DNA of 64,000 nt from NCBI GenBank assembly GCA_019058315.1, contig JAHPZH010000002.1:186001-250000 (forward strand). Direction: 5' to 3'. Shown piece by piece: positions 34,874 to 44,470 of this stretch. The notes beneath the pieces are model-generated. The model searched no databases. It was not told the DNA's origin and saw nothing but the letters and a program-made list of their open reading frames with translations. The stretch comes from Candidatus Helarchaeota archaeon (GTDB taxonomy: Archaea; Asgardarchaeota; Lokiarchaeia; Helarchaeales; RDOG01). The position numbers were made by a program, and so were the translations under genes. Numbering within the stretch: position 1 is the first letter of the stretch; each line of letters starts with the position of its first letter.

Positions 34874-36001
34874 TTGTATCCAATAAGATTGATTGATTAT
34901 TTATGGGAATTAGAAATAATCCTTTGGGTTATTACCCTTATGATTCTTTATCTATTGGGAGCCTACTTTGTTAAAAAATATTTTAAAGAACCAATAGAAT
35001 CTAAACCTTTTAATTTTGGAATAAGTCTTTTTTTATTTGGTTACGGGACTGCTAGATTGATTGAATTTATTCGAAGTTACTACATAGCCTATGAATATTC
35101 TCTTTTTGGTTATTATGATATTGTAATTACAAATTTCCAAATTACTGGAATTGATCTCCTTATGCGATTATCATATATAATAATCTCTTATTTTGTAATA
35201 ACTGTGGTATGTTTCAGCATAGAAAAATATATTTTAAGAGAGTTAGGGTATAATACACGTTATTTTATAACGATTACTTCAATAATCACGGGTATTATTT
35301 CTGTTTTATTATATTTTAACATGTTATGGTTATTACCAGTGTTAACAGTCACATTCTTCATTATTGTAGGATCAATTGTTTCTTTCTTCCTATTTTTCGG
35401 ATTTCGATCCGAAGGAAGACTAAAAAGATCATTCATTTTATGTGCAATTGGCTTTTCTCTATTTGTATTTGGACTTATAATGACTTTACCAGATACTCAC
35501 ATAATGATGACAGAATTTATAACATCGATAGAAACTTTTGTTCATTTAGGTTCACCTCTATTTCATATTGCTGGCGGAATTATTGTAACATTTGGATTCC
35601 AACTAGAATTATTCAATTGGTCCCAAAAAATTCAATACTTATATGTATTAATGCCAAATGGTGTATGTGTTTTTGATTATAATTTCAGACATAAAATAAT
35701 GGATGAAAATTTAATAAGTGGAACACTTGTTGCAATAACGGAGATAATTCAGGAAGTTACAAAAAGTAAAACAAAATTAAAAACAATACAACAAGAAGAA
35801 GCAATTTTTTTACTTGAATATGGGAAAAATGTTATGGTTGCCCTTCTCACAACAGAAAATCTGTCTGTATTGCGAAATAAGTTAGAAATTTTCTTGGAGG
35901 AATTTGAGACATTTTTTATTGATATATTTCCAGTTTGGAAAGGTGATACTACCGTATTTCTTCCTGCAAATGTATTAGTCGAGAGAATTTTCAAGACGTA
36001 A
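34874..36001 (+). CDS. Seven-helix membrane protein with C-terminal longin/roadblock-like domain
   Basis: The 375-residue protein has about seven hydrophobic helices between residues 12 and 245 with a short loop pattern. A soluble tail of about 125 residues follows (IQYLYVLMPNGVCVFDYNF, then a helix and three strands, KLEIFLEEFETFF). The tail's pattern fits the longin-like sensor domains that are widespread in Asgard proteins and are found fused to small GTPases. The TTG start at 34874 has GAGG about 11 bases upstream. It may be a membrane platform for GTPase signalling. The fold call is by eye. Confidence 0.6.
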   Translation: MYPIRLIDYLWELEIILWVITLMILYLLGAYFVKKYFKEPIESKPFNFGISLFLFGYGTARLIEFIRSYYIAYEYSLFGYYDIVITNFQITGIDLLMRLSYIIISYFVITVVCFSIEKYILRELGYNTRYFITITSIITGIISVLLYFNMLWLLPVLTVTFFIIVGSIVSFFLFFGFRSEGRLKRSFILCAIGFSLFVFGLIMTLPDTHIMMTEFITSIETFVHLGSPLFHIAGGIIVTFGFQLELFNWSQKIQYLYVLMPNGVCVFDYNFRHKIMDENLISGTLVAITEIIQEVTKSKTKLKTIQQEEAIFLLEYGKNVMVALLTTENLSVLRNKLEIFLEEFETFFIDIFPVWKGDTTVFLPANVLVERIFKT

Positions 36002-36081
36002 ACACTGAATCTATTATTCAATAGAATTAAAAGTAATGTATTCTTCTATTTATAGTAATTAAAGAAATTTGTTGATTATTT

Positions 36082-36504
36082 TTGTCTGATTTAGAAAAAG
36101 GTCGTTCCGCATTTGTTCCGAAGATTTATTTCAAATTCTTTTGGTTACTTGGTCAAAAAGTTCAACATTCTCTTCTTTTAAGAGAAGGTATTAATATACC
36201 CTCTCCAGATGAATTGCGAGGCAAATTTAAAACAACTTCAGATATGATAAATTATCGCCAGTCTAAATTTGGGTGTAAATTTGATTGGACCTCAAAATTA
36301 TTTGTCACATACAAAGGAAGATCTTATAATATTTTTGAGGAAATAAAGGAAATCATAACTGAATGTATAAAGGGAGATATTAAGGACGCAATTGGTTTTG
36401 ATGTTAGGGGTATTGACTTTCCAAGGGCGTGTAAAATGGCAAATTCTAGAATAATCGAAAAAATAATTAGCGATGGTTCAGAAAAATCGAAAATATATGG
36501 ATAG
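36082..36504 (+). CDS. Hypothetical protein, 140 residues
   Basis: This soluble, mixed-charge protein has no recognised motif. It starts at TTG 36082 (MSDLEKGRSAF) without a clear ribosome-binding site. It contains an aromatic helix (KIYFKFFWLLGQKVQHSLLL), a FDWTSKLFVTYKGRSYNIFE strand pair and a C-terminal RIIEKII helix. It is convergent with the roadblock gene and 80 bases after the 7-TM/longin gene, so it could belong to the same signalling unit. No function assigned. Confidence 0.5.
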   Translation: MSDLEKGRSAFVPKIYFKFFWLLGQKVQHSLLLREGINIPSPDELRGKFKTTSDMINYRQSKFGCKFDWTSKLFVTYKGRSYNIFEEIKEIITECIKGDIKDAIGFDVRGIDFPRACKMANSRIIEKIISDGSEKSKIYG

Positions 36505-36558
36505 ATGCTTAATTCTTTAATTTTTTCTGTAAAATAAATGAATTAGAAAAATAAAGTG

Positions 36559-36948
36559 TTAAATTTTTAATATTTCACCAATCATTTTTGAATAATCACG
36601 AAGGACAGAAACCGTCATTCCTAAATCAGAAGTAGCTGGACCGGCTCCAATCATTAGGAATCCTTCTCCGGCACATGATACGATAGTATACCCTTGTGTA
36701 CCCCGAACTACAATCTCACCCAATTCACCTTGTTGCATTTGTCTGATTGTCTGTTCACCCATTGCGAGTATTGAAGCAACCATAGCTGATAAAAGGTCTG
36801 CATCAACATTCATTTGAGAGTAATAGGCAATTCTTCTCCCCTCCTTTGTGACTAAAGCTAAAGTGTGTAATTGAACCTCATTAGCTACTCTTCGTAAAAT
36901 AATAGATATCTTTTTTTCTATTTCTTGCATATCTGACAAAGCAACCAC
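36559..36948 (-). CDS. Roadblock/LC7 domain protein
   Basis: The 129-residue single-domain protein has a roadblock fold: helix-LALVTKEGRRIAYYS strands (about residues 29-43), a long helix ADLLSAMVASILAMGEQTIRQM (about 50-71), strands EIVVRGTQGYTIVSCAGEGFLMIGAG and a C-terminal helix. Such proteins dimerise and scaffold or regulate small GTPases; Asgard genomes contain many. The start is uncertain: GTG 36948, TTG 36939 with GGTGG spaced 6 bases, or ATG 36930. An Arf-like GTPase lies at 57199, though a partner cannot be named. Confidence 0.9.
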   Translation of the reverse strand: MVALSDMQEIEKKISIILRRVANEVQLHTLALVTKEGRRIAYYSQMNVDADLLSAMVASILAMGEQTIRQMQQGELGEIVVRGTQGYTIVSCAGEGFLMIGAGPATSDLGMTVSVLRDYSKMIGEILKI

Positions 36949-37153
36949 CTAACCATACTTTTTTTTAATGATAAGAATGGTAGATTATTATTCTTTCTGA
37001 TTTAAAAATATTATTTTATGTATCTTATATCTTTTTATTTTTAACAAATTTAAATTAAATTTAAAAAATCAAATTTAATTCTTGTTAATTTTTTTAACGC
37101 GCAAAATTCTGCAAAATTAAAAAGAATTAAACATGTGTATTTTCTTTTGGAAT

Positions 37154-37166
37154 GTATATTATAAAT
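37154..37166 (+). promoter_or_regulatory. TATA-type promoter of srp54
   Basis: An A/T box (GTATATTATAAAT) lies about 35-45 bases before ATG 37201, so the leader would be short (about 10-20 bases). The rest of the gap 36949-37153 is AT-rich with no other clear element. Confidence 0.4.
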
Positions 37167-37200
37167 TAACATCAAGTAACATTAATTGAGCGTTTTAATT

Positions 37201-38592
37201 ATGTTGGATGAATTATCAAGAAAATTACGAAATGCCCTAAATAAATTTAAAAGAAGGGCAGATAAAAAAGCAATCGAAGAATTAAATAGAGACATCCAAA
37301 GAGCCTTATTCGAGGCTGATGTGAACGTAGAACTCGTGTTAGAACTTACAAATCGAATTGAAGAACAAGCTTTTAAGGTAAAACCTCCACCAGGACTAAC
37401 AATTGAGAAATATATAATCAAAATTGTTTATGACGAATTAACGAATTTTCTTGGTAAAACTGCTTTTAGTTTAAAAATTATTCCCAATAAAACTAATATT
37501 ATACTCATGGTGGGCATTCAAGGCTCCGGTAAAACTACAAGTACTGGGAAATTAGCTAGATATCTCCAAAAAAGAGGAAGGAAAGTAGGTATTGTATGTG
37601 CGGATACATGGAGACCAGGAGCTTATGACCAATTAAACCAATTAGCCGAACAAAATCAAATTTCATTTTATGGCGAAAAAGACAATAAAAATAGTATTAA
37701 AATAGCCATGAATGGGGTTAATCATTTTATTAAAGATAAAAAAGAAATTATTTTAGTTGACACCGCTGGCAGACATAAAGAAGAAAAAGGTTTAATGAAT
37801 GAAATGAAACAAATCGCATCCAAAATTAACCCTACAGAAATTATATTAGTTATTGATGGAACACTAGGACAACAAAGCGCTGCTCAAGCTTATGCTTTTA
37901 ATAAAGTGACTGATATTGGATCAATCCTAGTAACTAAATTGGATGGTTCAGCTAAAGGAGGAGGTGCTTTATCAGCAGTCACAGCAACCGGTGCACCAAT
38001 AAAATTTATTGGAACGGGAGAAAAAAGTGAAGATCTCGAAAAATTTGACCCAAAAACTTTTGTCGGAAGGTTATTAGGAGTTCCTGATATAAAATCTCTA
38101 CTAGAACAGATCAAAGCAGCAGAAATTGCACCTCAAAAAGATGCACAACAAAAATTTCTCTCAGGAAAATTTACATTGAAGGATATGTATGAACAATTAA
38201 AAAGTATAAGTAAGACTAGCTTCAGTCAAAAAATATTAGATGCATTTGGAATGGGTCCACAAATACCACCAGAAATGAAAGATATGGCAATGAAAAATAT
38301 AGACGTCTGGAAATATATACTAGATTCCATGACCGAATACGAACTGGAAAAGCCGAAAAAAATAAATCGCTCAAGACTAATTCGAATCGCGAGGGGTTCA
38401 GGTAAAGCTGAGGGAGATGTAAAGCAATTACTAGAACAATTTGATATGATGAAACGGATGTTTAAAACATTTGGAAAACAAAGAAAATTTAGAAAGGGAG
38501 GTGGAATTCCGCCTGGACTTATGGGAATGCCAAAAGGTGGAATTCCTGGGAAAGGATTGCCTAAAAAATTTAAATATAAAGGTATAAGATAA
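37201..38592 (+). CDS. srp54: Signal recognition particle GTPase SRP54
   Basis: The SRP54/Ffh protein (463 residues) has an N-domain helix bundle, then the G domain with GIQGSGKTTSTGKLARYL (about residues 103-120), DTAGRHKEEKGL (about 187), TKLDGSAKGGGALSA (about 246-260) and the GTGEKSEDLEKFDP motif. The M-domain holds the SGxG RNA-binding helix IARGSGKAEGDVKQLL and a Met/Gly-rich tail. It binds 7S RNA and signal peptides and docks with FtsY. ATG 37201 (MLDELSRKLRNAL) is chosen over TTG 37186 because it matches the family start. No 7S RNA gene was noticed. Confidence 0.95.
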   Translation: MLDELSRKLRNALNKFKRRADKKAIEELNRDIQRALFEADVNVELVLELTNRIEEQAFKVKPPPGLTIEKYIIKIVYDELTNFLGKTAFSLKIIPNKTNIILMVGIQGSGKTTSTGKLARYLQKRGRKVGIVCADTWRPGAYDQLNQLAEQNQISFYGEKDNKNSIKIAMNGVNHFIKDKKEIILVDTAGRHKEEKGLMNEMKQIASKINPTEIILVIDGTLGQQSAAQAYAFNKVTDIGSILVTKLDGSAKGGGALSAVTATGAPIKFIGTGEKSEDLEKFDPKTFVGRLLGVPDIKSLLEQIKAAEIAPQKDAQQKFLSGKFTLKDMYEQLKSISKTSFSQKILDAFGMGPQIPPEMKDMAMKNIDVWKYILDSMTEYELEKPKKINRSRLIRIARGSGKAEGDVKQLLEQFDMMKRMFKTFGKQRKFRKGGGIPPGLMGMPKGGIPGKGLPKKFKYKGIR

Positions 38593-38595
38593 AAT

Positions 38596-39393
38596 TCAGG
38601 ATTCTTCTTTACTTATTTCCCATTCTTTTACAATTGTGTCTATTTGGTTATTTAATTCTTTTTTATTGTCTTTGGCCAGATTCTCTATTTTTCCTTTAAC
38701 TTCAAGCCAACTTGGGAATAAGGAGATACCATTAAAAATCTTTAATTCCCCGAAATTTCCTTCAATATTTTCGACTAATTGTTTTGGAAGTAAATTTTTT
38801 AGAGTTATATACTGCTTTTCTAATTTTTCTAAAACTGTTTTGTATTGTTTTTTAATACCAAATGGACAAACTAAGCATTTTTTTATTCTATTTCTAACCA
38901 AATTATAATTAATGAGTTTATAAACATACGCGACTTCTTTATTTTTCTCTATTCTTAATTTACGGGCAAAATATGATGTTCGACAGATATAAACAGGATA
39001 AATACAGAAATTTTTCACAAACCAAAAAGGGTCAGAATCTAAAATTGTTGGTATCTCATGGGCTATTTCATAAAATACAGTTTTCCCTACTTTTTGCTTT
39101 TTCAATACATTTTCTTTAATCAATTGATTTAAATAATTACTGATCGAACTTCGTGAAATAGGTTTAAAGAATTTTTCATATTCTGCCTCTATTTTTTGGG
39201 TAGTGACTCTACTCTTATTAGTATTTTTTAACCAAAGAAAAATGCCTAATATCCTGTTCTTTTGTAATTGTCCTAAGTTAGATTTTAAGGTTTCAGGTCT
39301 ATCAAATATTTGCATACAAATATCGTTTAAACCTTCAAACTCCTTTGCATAATCTTCAATTGCTTTAAAATCGCAATATAATAGAGCTTCCAT
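38596..39393 (-). CDS. Winged-helix protein with cysteine motif, last gene of the H4MPT-region operon
   Basis: The 265-residue protein has a winged helix about residues 40-110 (RILGIFLWLKN ... ISRSSISNYLNQLIKENVLKKQKVGKTVFYEIA) typical of a DNA-binding domain. A C-terminal part has cysteines (KNFCIYPVYICR, about 125-136; KKCLVCPFG, about 171-179) that could bind metal or sense redox. It starts 20 bases after the CooT-like gene and its end meets srp54 tail-to-tail. It is probably a regulator for this operon, inferred from location. Confidence 0.65.
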   Translation of the reverse strand: MEALLYCDFKAIEDYAKEFEGLNDICMQIFDRPETLKSNLGQLQKNRILGIFLWLKNTNKSRVTTQKIEAEYEKFFKPISRSSISNYLNQLIKENVLKKQKVGKTVFYEIAHEIPTILDSDPFWFVKNFCIYPVYICRTSYFARKLRIEKNKEVAYVYKLINYNLVRNRIKKCLVCPFGIKKQYKTVLEKLEKQYITLKNLLPKQLVENIEGNFGELKIFNGISLFPSWLEVKGKIENLAKDNKKELNNQIDTIVKEWEISKEES

Positions 39394-39412
39394 TAATTAT
39401 TCACTCTTTAAT

Positions 39413-39757
39413 TTACCCAAGTTTATTTTTTAACGAGTTTATAAAGCTGTCTCCTTCTTTTTTAACTTGATCCCAAATTTCTATTATTTTATTATCAAAT
39501 TTACCTTCTTCATAACATTTATTTTGAAGTTGTAATAATTTCAATATACTTTTTAATATTGGTGAATATAATAACGTCATTTTAGCAGAAGGAACACTAA
39601 CTTCAGTTATAATTGCACTTTCAACTGTATTTGTGGTTCCAAGAATATCTCTTAAGATAATATTTTCATCAATTTTTGCGTATAATACCTCATTACAAAC
39701 GTCTTTTACACTATTCTCAGCATTCAGTTTTACTTTAAATTCGCACAAAAAACTCAC
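39413..39757 (-). CDS. CooT-like (COG1532) small protein with helical extension
   Basis: Residues 1-65 match the CooT/COG1532 pattern of a small beta barrel: CEFKVKLN, EVLYAKIDENIILRDILGTT and SAIITEVSV. An added helical tail of about 50 residues is rich in charged residues. Proteins of this family are variously described as predicted RNA-binding proteins or nickel chaperones (CooT). It sits within the H4MPT operon. Function not assignable beyond the domain. Confidence 0.6.
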   Translation of the reverse strand: MSFLCEFKVKLNAENSVKDVCNEVLYAKIDENIILRDILGTTNTVESAIITEVSVPSAKMTLLYSPILKSILKLLQLQNKCYEEGKFDNKIIEIWDQVKKEGDSFINSLKNKLG

Positions 39758-39791
39758 CTAATTATTATTTCGATTTTTATAATTTTAATCT

Positions 39792-40898
39792 TTAGTTGAA
39801 AATCGGGAGTAAATAATCTCGCGATTTTGCTAAGTACGAGCCAATAAGTAATCTATGATAAGTTCTATTATTTTTATTATCAATTACTTCTTCTAATTTT
39901 CCTCTTGCTCTGAAGGATTCTCCTTTTCTGACCATAGAGCAATATAATCCTTCATATGAACAGATTTGAATGATATCATCGACTCTTGGCCCCTTAAGAA
40001 TTTTAACATCTGAAATATCATATTTACAAGGAAGAAACATGGAATTTGCATCCTGGGTTACAATACCTTCAATTTCAACTATGCCTTTAGGATTAAACTC
40101 TAAATCACCATATTTTTCTAAAATCTCTTCGTCAGTCCGTATTGGATGTATAGAAAATCTTGTTCCTCTAAAATTACCCATATTCCATTTTCTTTCATAT
40201 AATAGATTTGCTTCGGTTTTAGTAAAATTGAAATATTTCATCTTATTATTTCGCCAATCCTCAGCTTCCTTAGGATTTAATCTTGAAATTTCGTTATTAT
40301 TCCCCTCAAATAATTCTAATACAACATTTTCAATTACTTGACTATTCATTCTTCCATGTACCGTAAGATCAATATCTGAAAAAGTAATATTATGTGTATT
40401 GGTTAAAATTGAACCAGTTACTCCAAAATTTGAAGTTTTAATTTGTGAGTTTTCCGATAAAAAATCTATAAATTTAATTGTTTTTATTTGTAGCTTATCC
40501 AAATTGTTTTTATTATAAAGATTAATTAATGATTTTATTTTTTCTTGTGGCTGATAATATTCTTTTATAGCATTATGAGGAACAGCTGTAATTTTAATTT
40601 TTGAAATAGGACAATCATAAACATATTTCAGATAATCATAAAGCAAAATATCATAAGATTTTAAAACTTGTTCAGCTGAATAATGATTTAGAACTCGCAT
40701 TAAAGGTATTATTCTTTTTTTTCCATCTCCCTCTGATTCTGGTAAATTTAATTTCCATTTTCCAGTAATATTTGGAACGTATTTTAGGTAGCTTATTATT
40801 CGATTTTCTGGATGTATATAACCAATAACACAAAATAAGTAATTCTCTTCTGTGCGTATAAAATCATGATCTTTGGGATTTTTAATAGTATTATTCAT
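39792..40898 (-). CDS. Archaeal nucleotidyltransferase (COG1665-like), copy 1
   Basis: The 368-residue protein carries the polymerase-beta-type nucleotidyltransferase motif GVTGSI ... FSDIDLTVHG (about residues 155-178), with two of the expected acidic metal ligands. It is flanked by an N-terminal TGKWKLNLPES domain and a C-terminal beta-domain (VEIEGIVTQ ... FLPCKYDISDVK ... RARGKLEEV). It is paralogous throughout to the next gene. The family is archaeal and uncharacterised. Its place in an H4MPT operon suggests a role in cofactor synthesis or its control, which is unproven. Confidence 0.7.
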   Translation of the reverse strand: MNNTIKNPKDHDFIRTEENYLFCVIGYIHPENRIISYLKYVPNITGKWKLNLPESEGDGKKRIIPLMRVLNHYSAEQVLKSYDILLYDYLKYVYDCPISKIKITAVPHNAIKEYYQPQEKIKSLINLYNKNNLDKLQIKTIKFIDFLSENSQIKTSNFGVTGSILTNTHNITFSDIDLTVHGRMNSQVIENVVLELFEGNNNEISRLNPKEAEDWRNNKMKYFNFTKTEANLLYERKWNMGNFRGTRFSIHPIRTDEEILEKYGDLEFNPKGIVEIEGIVTQDANSMFLPCKYDISDVKILKGPRVDDIIQICSYEGLYCSMVRKGESFRARGKLEEVIDNKNNRTYHRLLIGSYLAKSRDYLLPIFN

Positions 40899-40922
40899 TC
40901 TTGATCATATTAAAAATAGAAA

Positions 40923-41930
40923 TTATGAGTATAAAAAGTCACCTTTCTCCCCACCGACTATCAAACGATGATATTCTTCCCCATTCTCGCCTTTAACCAA
41001 CTCTATTTTTCCCCTTGCTAATATTGGTTCCTCTTTTTTGGCTTCGCAACATCTACCTCGATAAGAAAAAATTTCATTTAAATTATCAACTTCTGTTCCT
41101 TGTAGAAATTTAACATCCTCTATTTTATAACGACATGGAGTGAAAATGGACTCTTTATCATTGGTAATATATCCTTGAACTAAAGCATTTCCAATTGGTT
41201 TATAGGTAAAATATCCGTATTTTTCTTTAATTTCGTCCCAAGCTTTGATGCATCGAATATAGAAATCAATATTATTAAATTTTCCTTGTAAGTTCTTTCT
41301 TTTTTCAAATTGAACGAAATTTTCAAAGTCGATTTTAGTATCTTTTCCCCTAAATTCATATAATTTCTTCAGATCTTCTAAATCATATCTTTCTATTGGA
41401 ATGCTTTCATCATCAAAAAGTCTATACATATTATTATAAAGTTTATAACAATTATTTTCCCCATAGACGATTAAATCTATATCAGATTGAGGTGTATTTA
41501 GTCCCACCATGTGGGATCCTGTTACTCCCAAGTCTATCATTAAAATTTTACAGTATTTGATGATATATTTTATAAATTTGAGTATTATTTTTTCTAATGG
41601 GCTTTTTCTTTTATTAAATAATTTATCAATATAGTCATGTGGATAATAAATCTTTTTTATTTTATCATGAGGAACTGCTTGTATTGAGTCGTTTATTACA
41701 GAATCAGTGTATATATAATGAGGATGGTTGCTTTTTAAATAATTAAACCTTTTTTTAAGCGAATAAATCTTTCTATAACGTACCCCATCTAATCTTCGCT
41801 TTCCTGTAGGATCTGGTATATATCTTAAAAAAGCTATTACATTATTTTGAGGATGAACTAACCCTTTTACATCAAAAATTAAACCTTCCAAAGTCTGAAT
41901 AAAGTCGCCTTCTCTCGCATGGATTGGCAA
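40923..41930 (-). CDS. Archaeal nucleotidyltransferase (COG1665-like), copy 2
   Basis: The 335-residue tandem paralogue of copy 1 has DFIQTLEGLIFDVKGLVHP, PDPTGKRR, GVTGSH ... QSDIDLIVYG (about residues 148-171), VQGYITNDKES, FTPCRYKIEDVKFLQG and ARGKIELV. Both copies keep the SDID metal motif, so both may be active. It starts 18 bases after the MptA stop, so it is co-transcribed with mptA. The substrate is unknown. Sequence divergence between the copies is considerable, so they probably have separate jobs. Confidence 0.7.
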   Translation of the reverse strand: MPIHAREGDFIQTLEGLIFDVKGLVHPQNNVIAFLRYIPDPTGKRRLDGVRYRKIYSLKKRFNYLKSNHPHYIYTDSVINDSIQAVPHDKIKKIYYPHDYIDKLFNKRKSPLEKIILKFIKYIIKYCKILMIDLGVTGSHMVGLNTPQSDIDLIVYGENNCYKLYNNMYRLFDDESIPIERYDLEDLKKLYEFRGKDTKIDFENFVQFEKRKNLQGKFNNIDFYIRCIKAWDEIKEKYGYFTYKPIGNALVQGYITNDKESIFTPCRYKIEDVKFLQGTEVDNLNEIFSYRGRCCEAKKEEPILARGKIELVKGENGEEYHRLIVGGEKGDFLYS

Positions 41931-41947
41931 TATATATCACTTGGGAT

Positions 41948-42889
41948 TTAACTTTTTTTAATTTCTTCTCTCAAAATTTTAAAAGTAGCGTGCTTCTGAG
42001 CATAAGCATTGTGTTGATGGATACTTTCTAGAGCTTCTATTTCTAAAATTACTTCACAATCATCCGGAAAATTAGGAAAGGCTTCAACTACTTTGTTTGC
42101 CATCTCTCGACAGCTATCTTCAACGAATTTTGGATTTAAATGTGCTAATCGTACCAACTTCGCTTCATCTACTCTTTTAAGTACATCTTGCACTTTAGCT
42201 GACATGCTGCTTTCTATTATATCGATTAGTTTTAAAAGATCTATATTAAAATTTTCTGGAATTTCAATCGTTAATGAACCCTTACTTCTTTGGCTATGCG
42301 TAGCGATAGGCATTATATCTAGAATATTTTTTATATTTTTTTCGTCTAAATCAAATTTTTCCTTCCGTTCTGAAATAATTTCATTTGCATAATCAATCAT
42401 TAAATCTTTAGCGCATGGACATGCGTTTATGCCGAAAGCTGAAATTTTTAAAAAAACTCGTGTTTTAACTTGATTGTTTTCCTTTTTTGAAATTGCCTTA
42501 ACTTTGATTGGATGTGCTTTTTGTTGCTTACCAGTTCTCTCATTAGGTACTTCAATAACTATTATTCCTTCACAATCAACTTCCGCAATAGTTGCGTACT
42601 CATGTTTACTTAATAAATGAGTAGACATCTTGCTCATAAAATCCTCTATATGAGAACTAGGTTTAAAATCTAGCTCATTTATGACATCCTGAAGTGTCTG
42701 AGGATTCCGTGACATATGTATTCCTTTCAATTCTCTTGGAAGATCTACATATGCAGAAAATTTAGCGGGAAACTCAGTAACTTCCGAACCTTTTACAAGT
42801 CTAACTTTTTTTATGATTTCTTTAATGCCAACTCTATTAAGACTGAATTTAAAATCTGATTTCGTATTTTGTATATCTGGTAATGTCAT
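41948..42889 (-). CDS. mptA: GTP cyclohydrolase MptA/FolE2 type
   Basis: This 313-residue member of the GTP cyclohydrolase IV/FolE2 family has LNRVGIKEIIKKV, VDLPRELKGIHMSRNPQTL (about residues 48-66), HPIKVKA, NACPCAKDL (about 154-162) and ATHSQRSKG (about 196-204). The conserved cysteine/histidine metal ligands are present. It converts GTP to 7,8-dihydroneopterin 2',3'-cyclic phosphate, the first step of methanopterin synthesis. The start codon shares base 42889 with the previous gene's stop. Confidence 0.93.
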   Translation of the reverse strand: MTLPDIQNTKSDFKFSLNRVGIKEIIKKVRLVKGSEVTEFPAKFSAYVDLPRELKGIHMSRNPQTLQDVINELDFKPSSHIEDFMSKMSTHLLSKHEYATIAEVDCEGIIVIEVPNERTGKQQKAHPIKVKAISKKENNQVKTRVFLKISAFGINACPCAKDLMIDYANEIISERKEKFDLDEKNIKNILDIMPIATHSQRSKGSLTIEIPENFNIDLLKLIDIIESSMSAKVQDVLKRVDEAKLVRLAHLNPKFVEDSCREMANKVVEAFPNFPDDCEVILEIEALESIHQHNAYAQKHATFKILREEIKKS

Positions 42890-44439
42890 TAATACTCACC
42901 AAATTTCATATCTTGCATGTAACTTTTTCCTAATTTTAAACAAATTTCAGCTTTCTCTAATTCTCTTCCGAGATATAAAGCATGATTTTGTGAAGTAATT
43001 AATTTTTTTGCTAAAAATTCCTTTCCAAGATATTCCGCAGAAGTTCCAGAAAAGGCAATATTGATTAATCCTGCTTTTCGATAATGAACAACAAATATTT
43101 TACCTTTATCATGATTAACCCAAATTCTGAAAAAACCCTTTGTATCGGGGTAAAAATCTTGATTTTTCTTTCCAACTTCGATTATTTTTATATTATCTAA
43201 TGAAATTTGCGGTATAAATTCGTTTTTACTTTTAGATTTTAAAACTGCAATTGGTAAATCTTTGGGAACCATATTACGTTTATTTGCTAAAAACGCCATT
43301 TTTAGAGAATTTGATAATTCATTCACGGTCCCTCGGGTCTTAGTACTATATTCAGTTGTTAAAAATGCAGTAACTTTCAATTCAAATGCCAGACAAGCAA
43401 AAATTGCATTAATTCCTACACCATCAGCATCAATTAACTCAATTACATTTCCGATTCCAAACATAAGGGGTGTAATAGCATTTGATTTTCTGAATAAATT
43501 ATAAGCTTCAAGAGAATTAAATAGACCTGGGTTTATTGGAGCTTCTAATAAAGGATCAGCAATGATTTTATGAAAACCTAAGTTTTCTGCGGTTTTTATA
43601 TTGTTATTTAAGTGTTTTATGCGTTCATCGATTTCATGTGGCATAAAACCTTCTTTAATATTTGTTGGAAGAACAACTACTCCAAGATCTTTGTTTAAAT
43701 TTGAAAGTTCTTTCATATTTCCTTTGTCAAGACTTAAAATTAAATCTGCTCCTGCTTCAACACTAGATTCAATTTCTGTAGGATTTAAACTATCAATACT
43801 TATTGGAATTTTGTTTAAAATTGGGTCATTTCTTAAAGCTTCAATAATTATATTTAGTTGTTTTGAATTATCTTCTCCAACAATTGCTCCAATATCTATG
43901 ATATCTGCTCCTTGTGAAACATAATATTTTGCTTTTTCAAGATTTTTTTCAATACTTAACTTTGGGGCATTAACGATTTCTGCGATAATTATTGGATAGG
44001 AATTTATGCCTACGTATACAGCCTTATCTGATTTTCCGATTAAAAATGATGTATCATCAATTCTATTTTGTGTAATTCCTTCTAATTCTTTAATTTCGTT
44101 TTCAAGAAAAATAATATCCGCTGGTTTTTTTGTAGAAAGTTTTTCGGGTGATTTTATTGTTGCAGGTATATCATAAGCATACCTAGGACCTTTATATACT
44201 TTGATTCCTAATTCTGATTCTAGCTCTGATAAATTACCTCGCATCAAACCAGGACATAAAACATATTCATATTTTGAAAGATCTATATTTTTAAGAGATT
44301 TTAAAAGATTTTTTGGGGAAATAAAGGCAGCGATTGATATGGGTAATTTTAAAATCTCAATTTTATCCCTTATATCGCTTGTCAATTCTTGTATAGAATC
44401 AAAGGCTAGTTTTCCTGTTACAATAAGAATTTTCTTCAT
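42889..44439 (-). CDS. Dihydropteroate-synthase-like protein (methanopterin biosynthesis type)
   Basis: The 516-residue protein contains a DHPS-like TIM barrel about residues 165-370 (YVSQGADIIDIGAI, IPISIDSLNPTEIESSVEAGADLILSLDKG, HKIIADPLLEAPINPGL) with an N-terminal domain and a C-terminal module (AEYLGKEFLAKKLIT). This long form is the archaeal DHPS-related protein found with methanopterin genes. It is a candidate for joining the pterin to the arylamine. It is coupled to mptA by a one-base overlap. Confidence 0.85.
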   Translation of the reverse strand: MKKILIVTGKLAFDSIQELTSDIRDKIEILKLPISIAAFISPKNLLKSLKNIDLSKYEYVLCPGLMRGNLSELESELGIKVYKGPRYAYDIPATIKSPEKLSTKKPADIIFLENEIKELEGITQNRIDDTSFLIGKSDKAVYVGINSYPIIIAEIVNAPKLSIEKNLEKAKYYVSQGADIIDIGAIVGEDNSKQLNIIIEALRNDPILNKIPISIDSLNPTEIESSVEAGADLILSLDKGNMKELSNLNKDLGVVVLPTNIKEGFMPHEIDERIKHLNNNIKTAENLGFHKIIADPLLEAPINPGLFNSLEAYNLFRKSNAITPLMFGIGNVIELIDADGVGINAIFACLAFELKVTAFLTTEYSTKTRGTVNELSNSLKMAFLANKRNMVPKDLPIAVLKSKSKNEFIPQISLDNIKIIEVGKKNQDFYPDTKGFFRIWVNHDKGKIFVVHYRKAGLINIAFSGTSAEYLGKEFLAKKLITSQNHALYLGRELEKAEICLKLGKSYMQDMKFGEY

Positions 44440-44470
44440 TTTTAAATCCCTACAATGACTAGGGCAGAAG

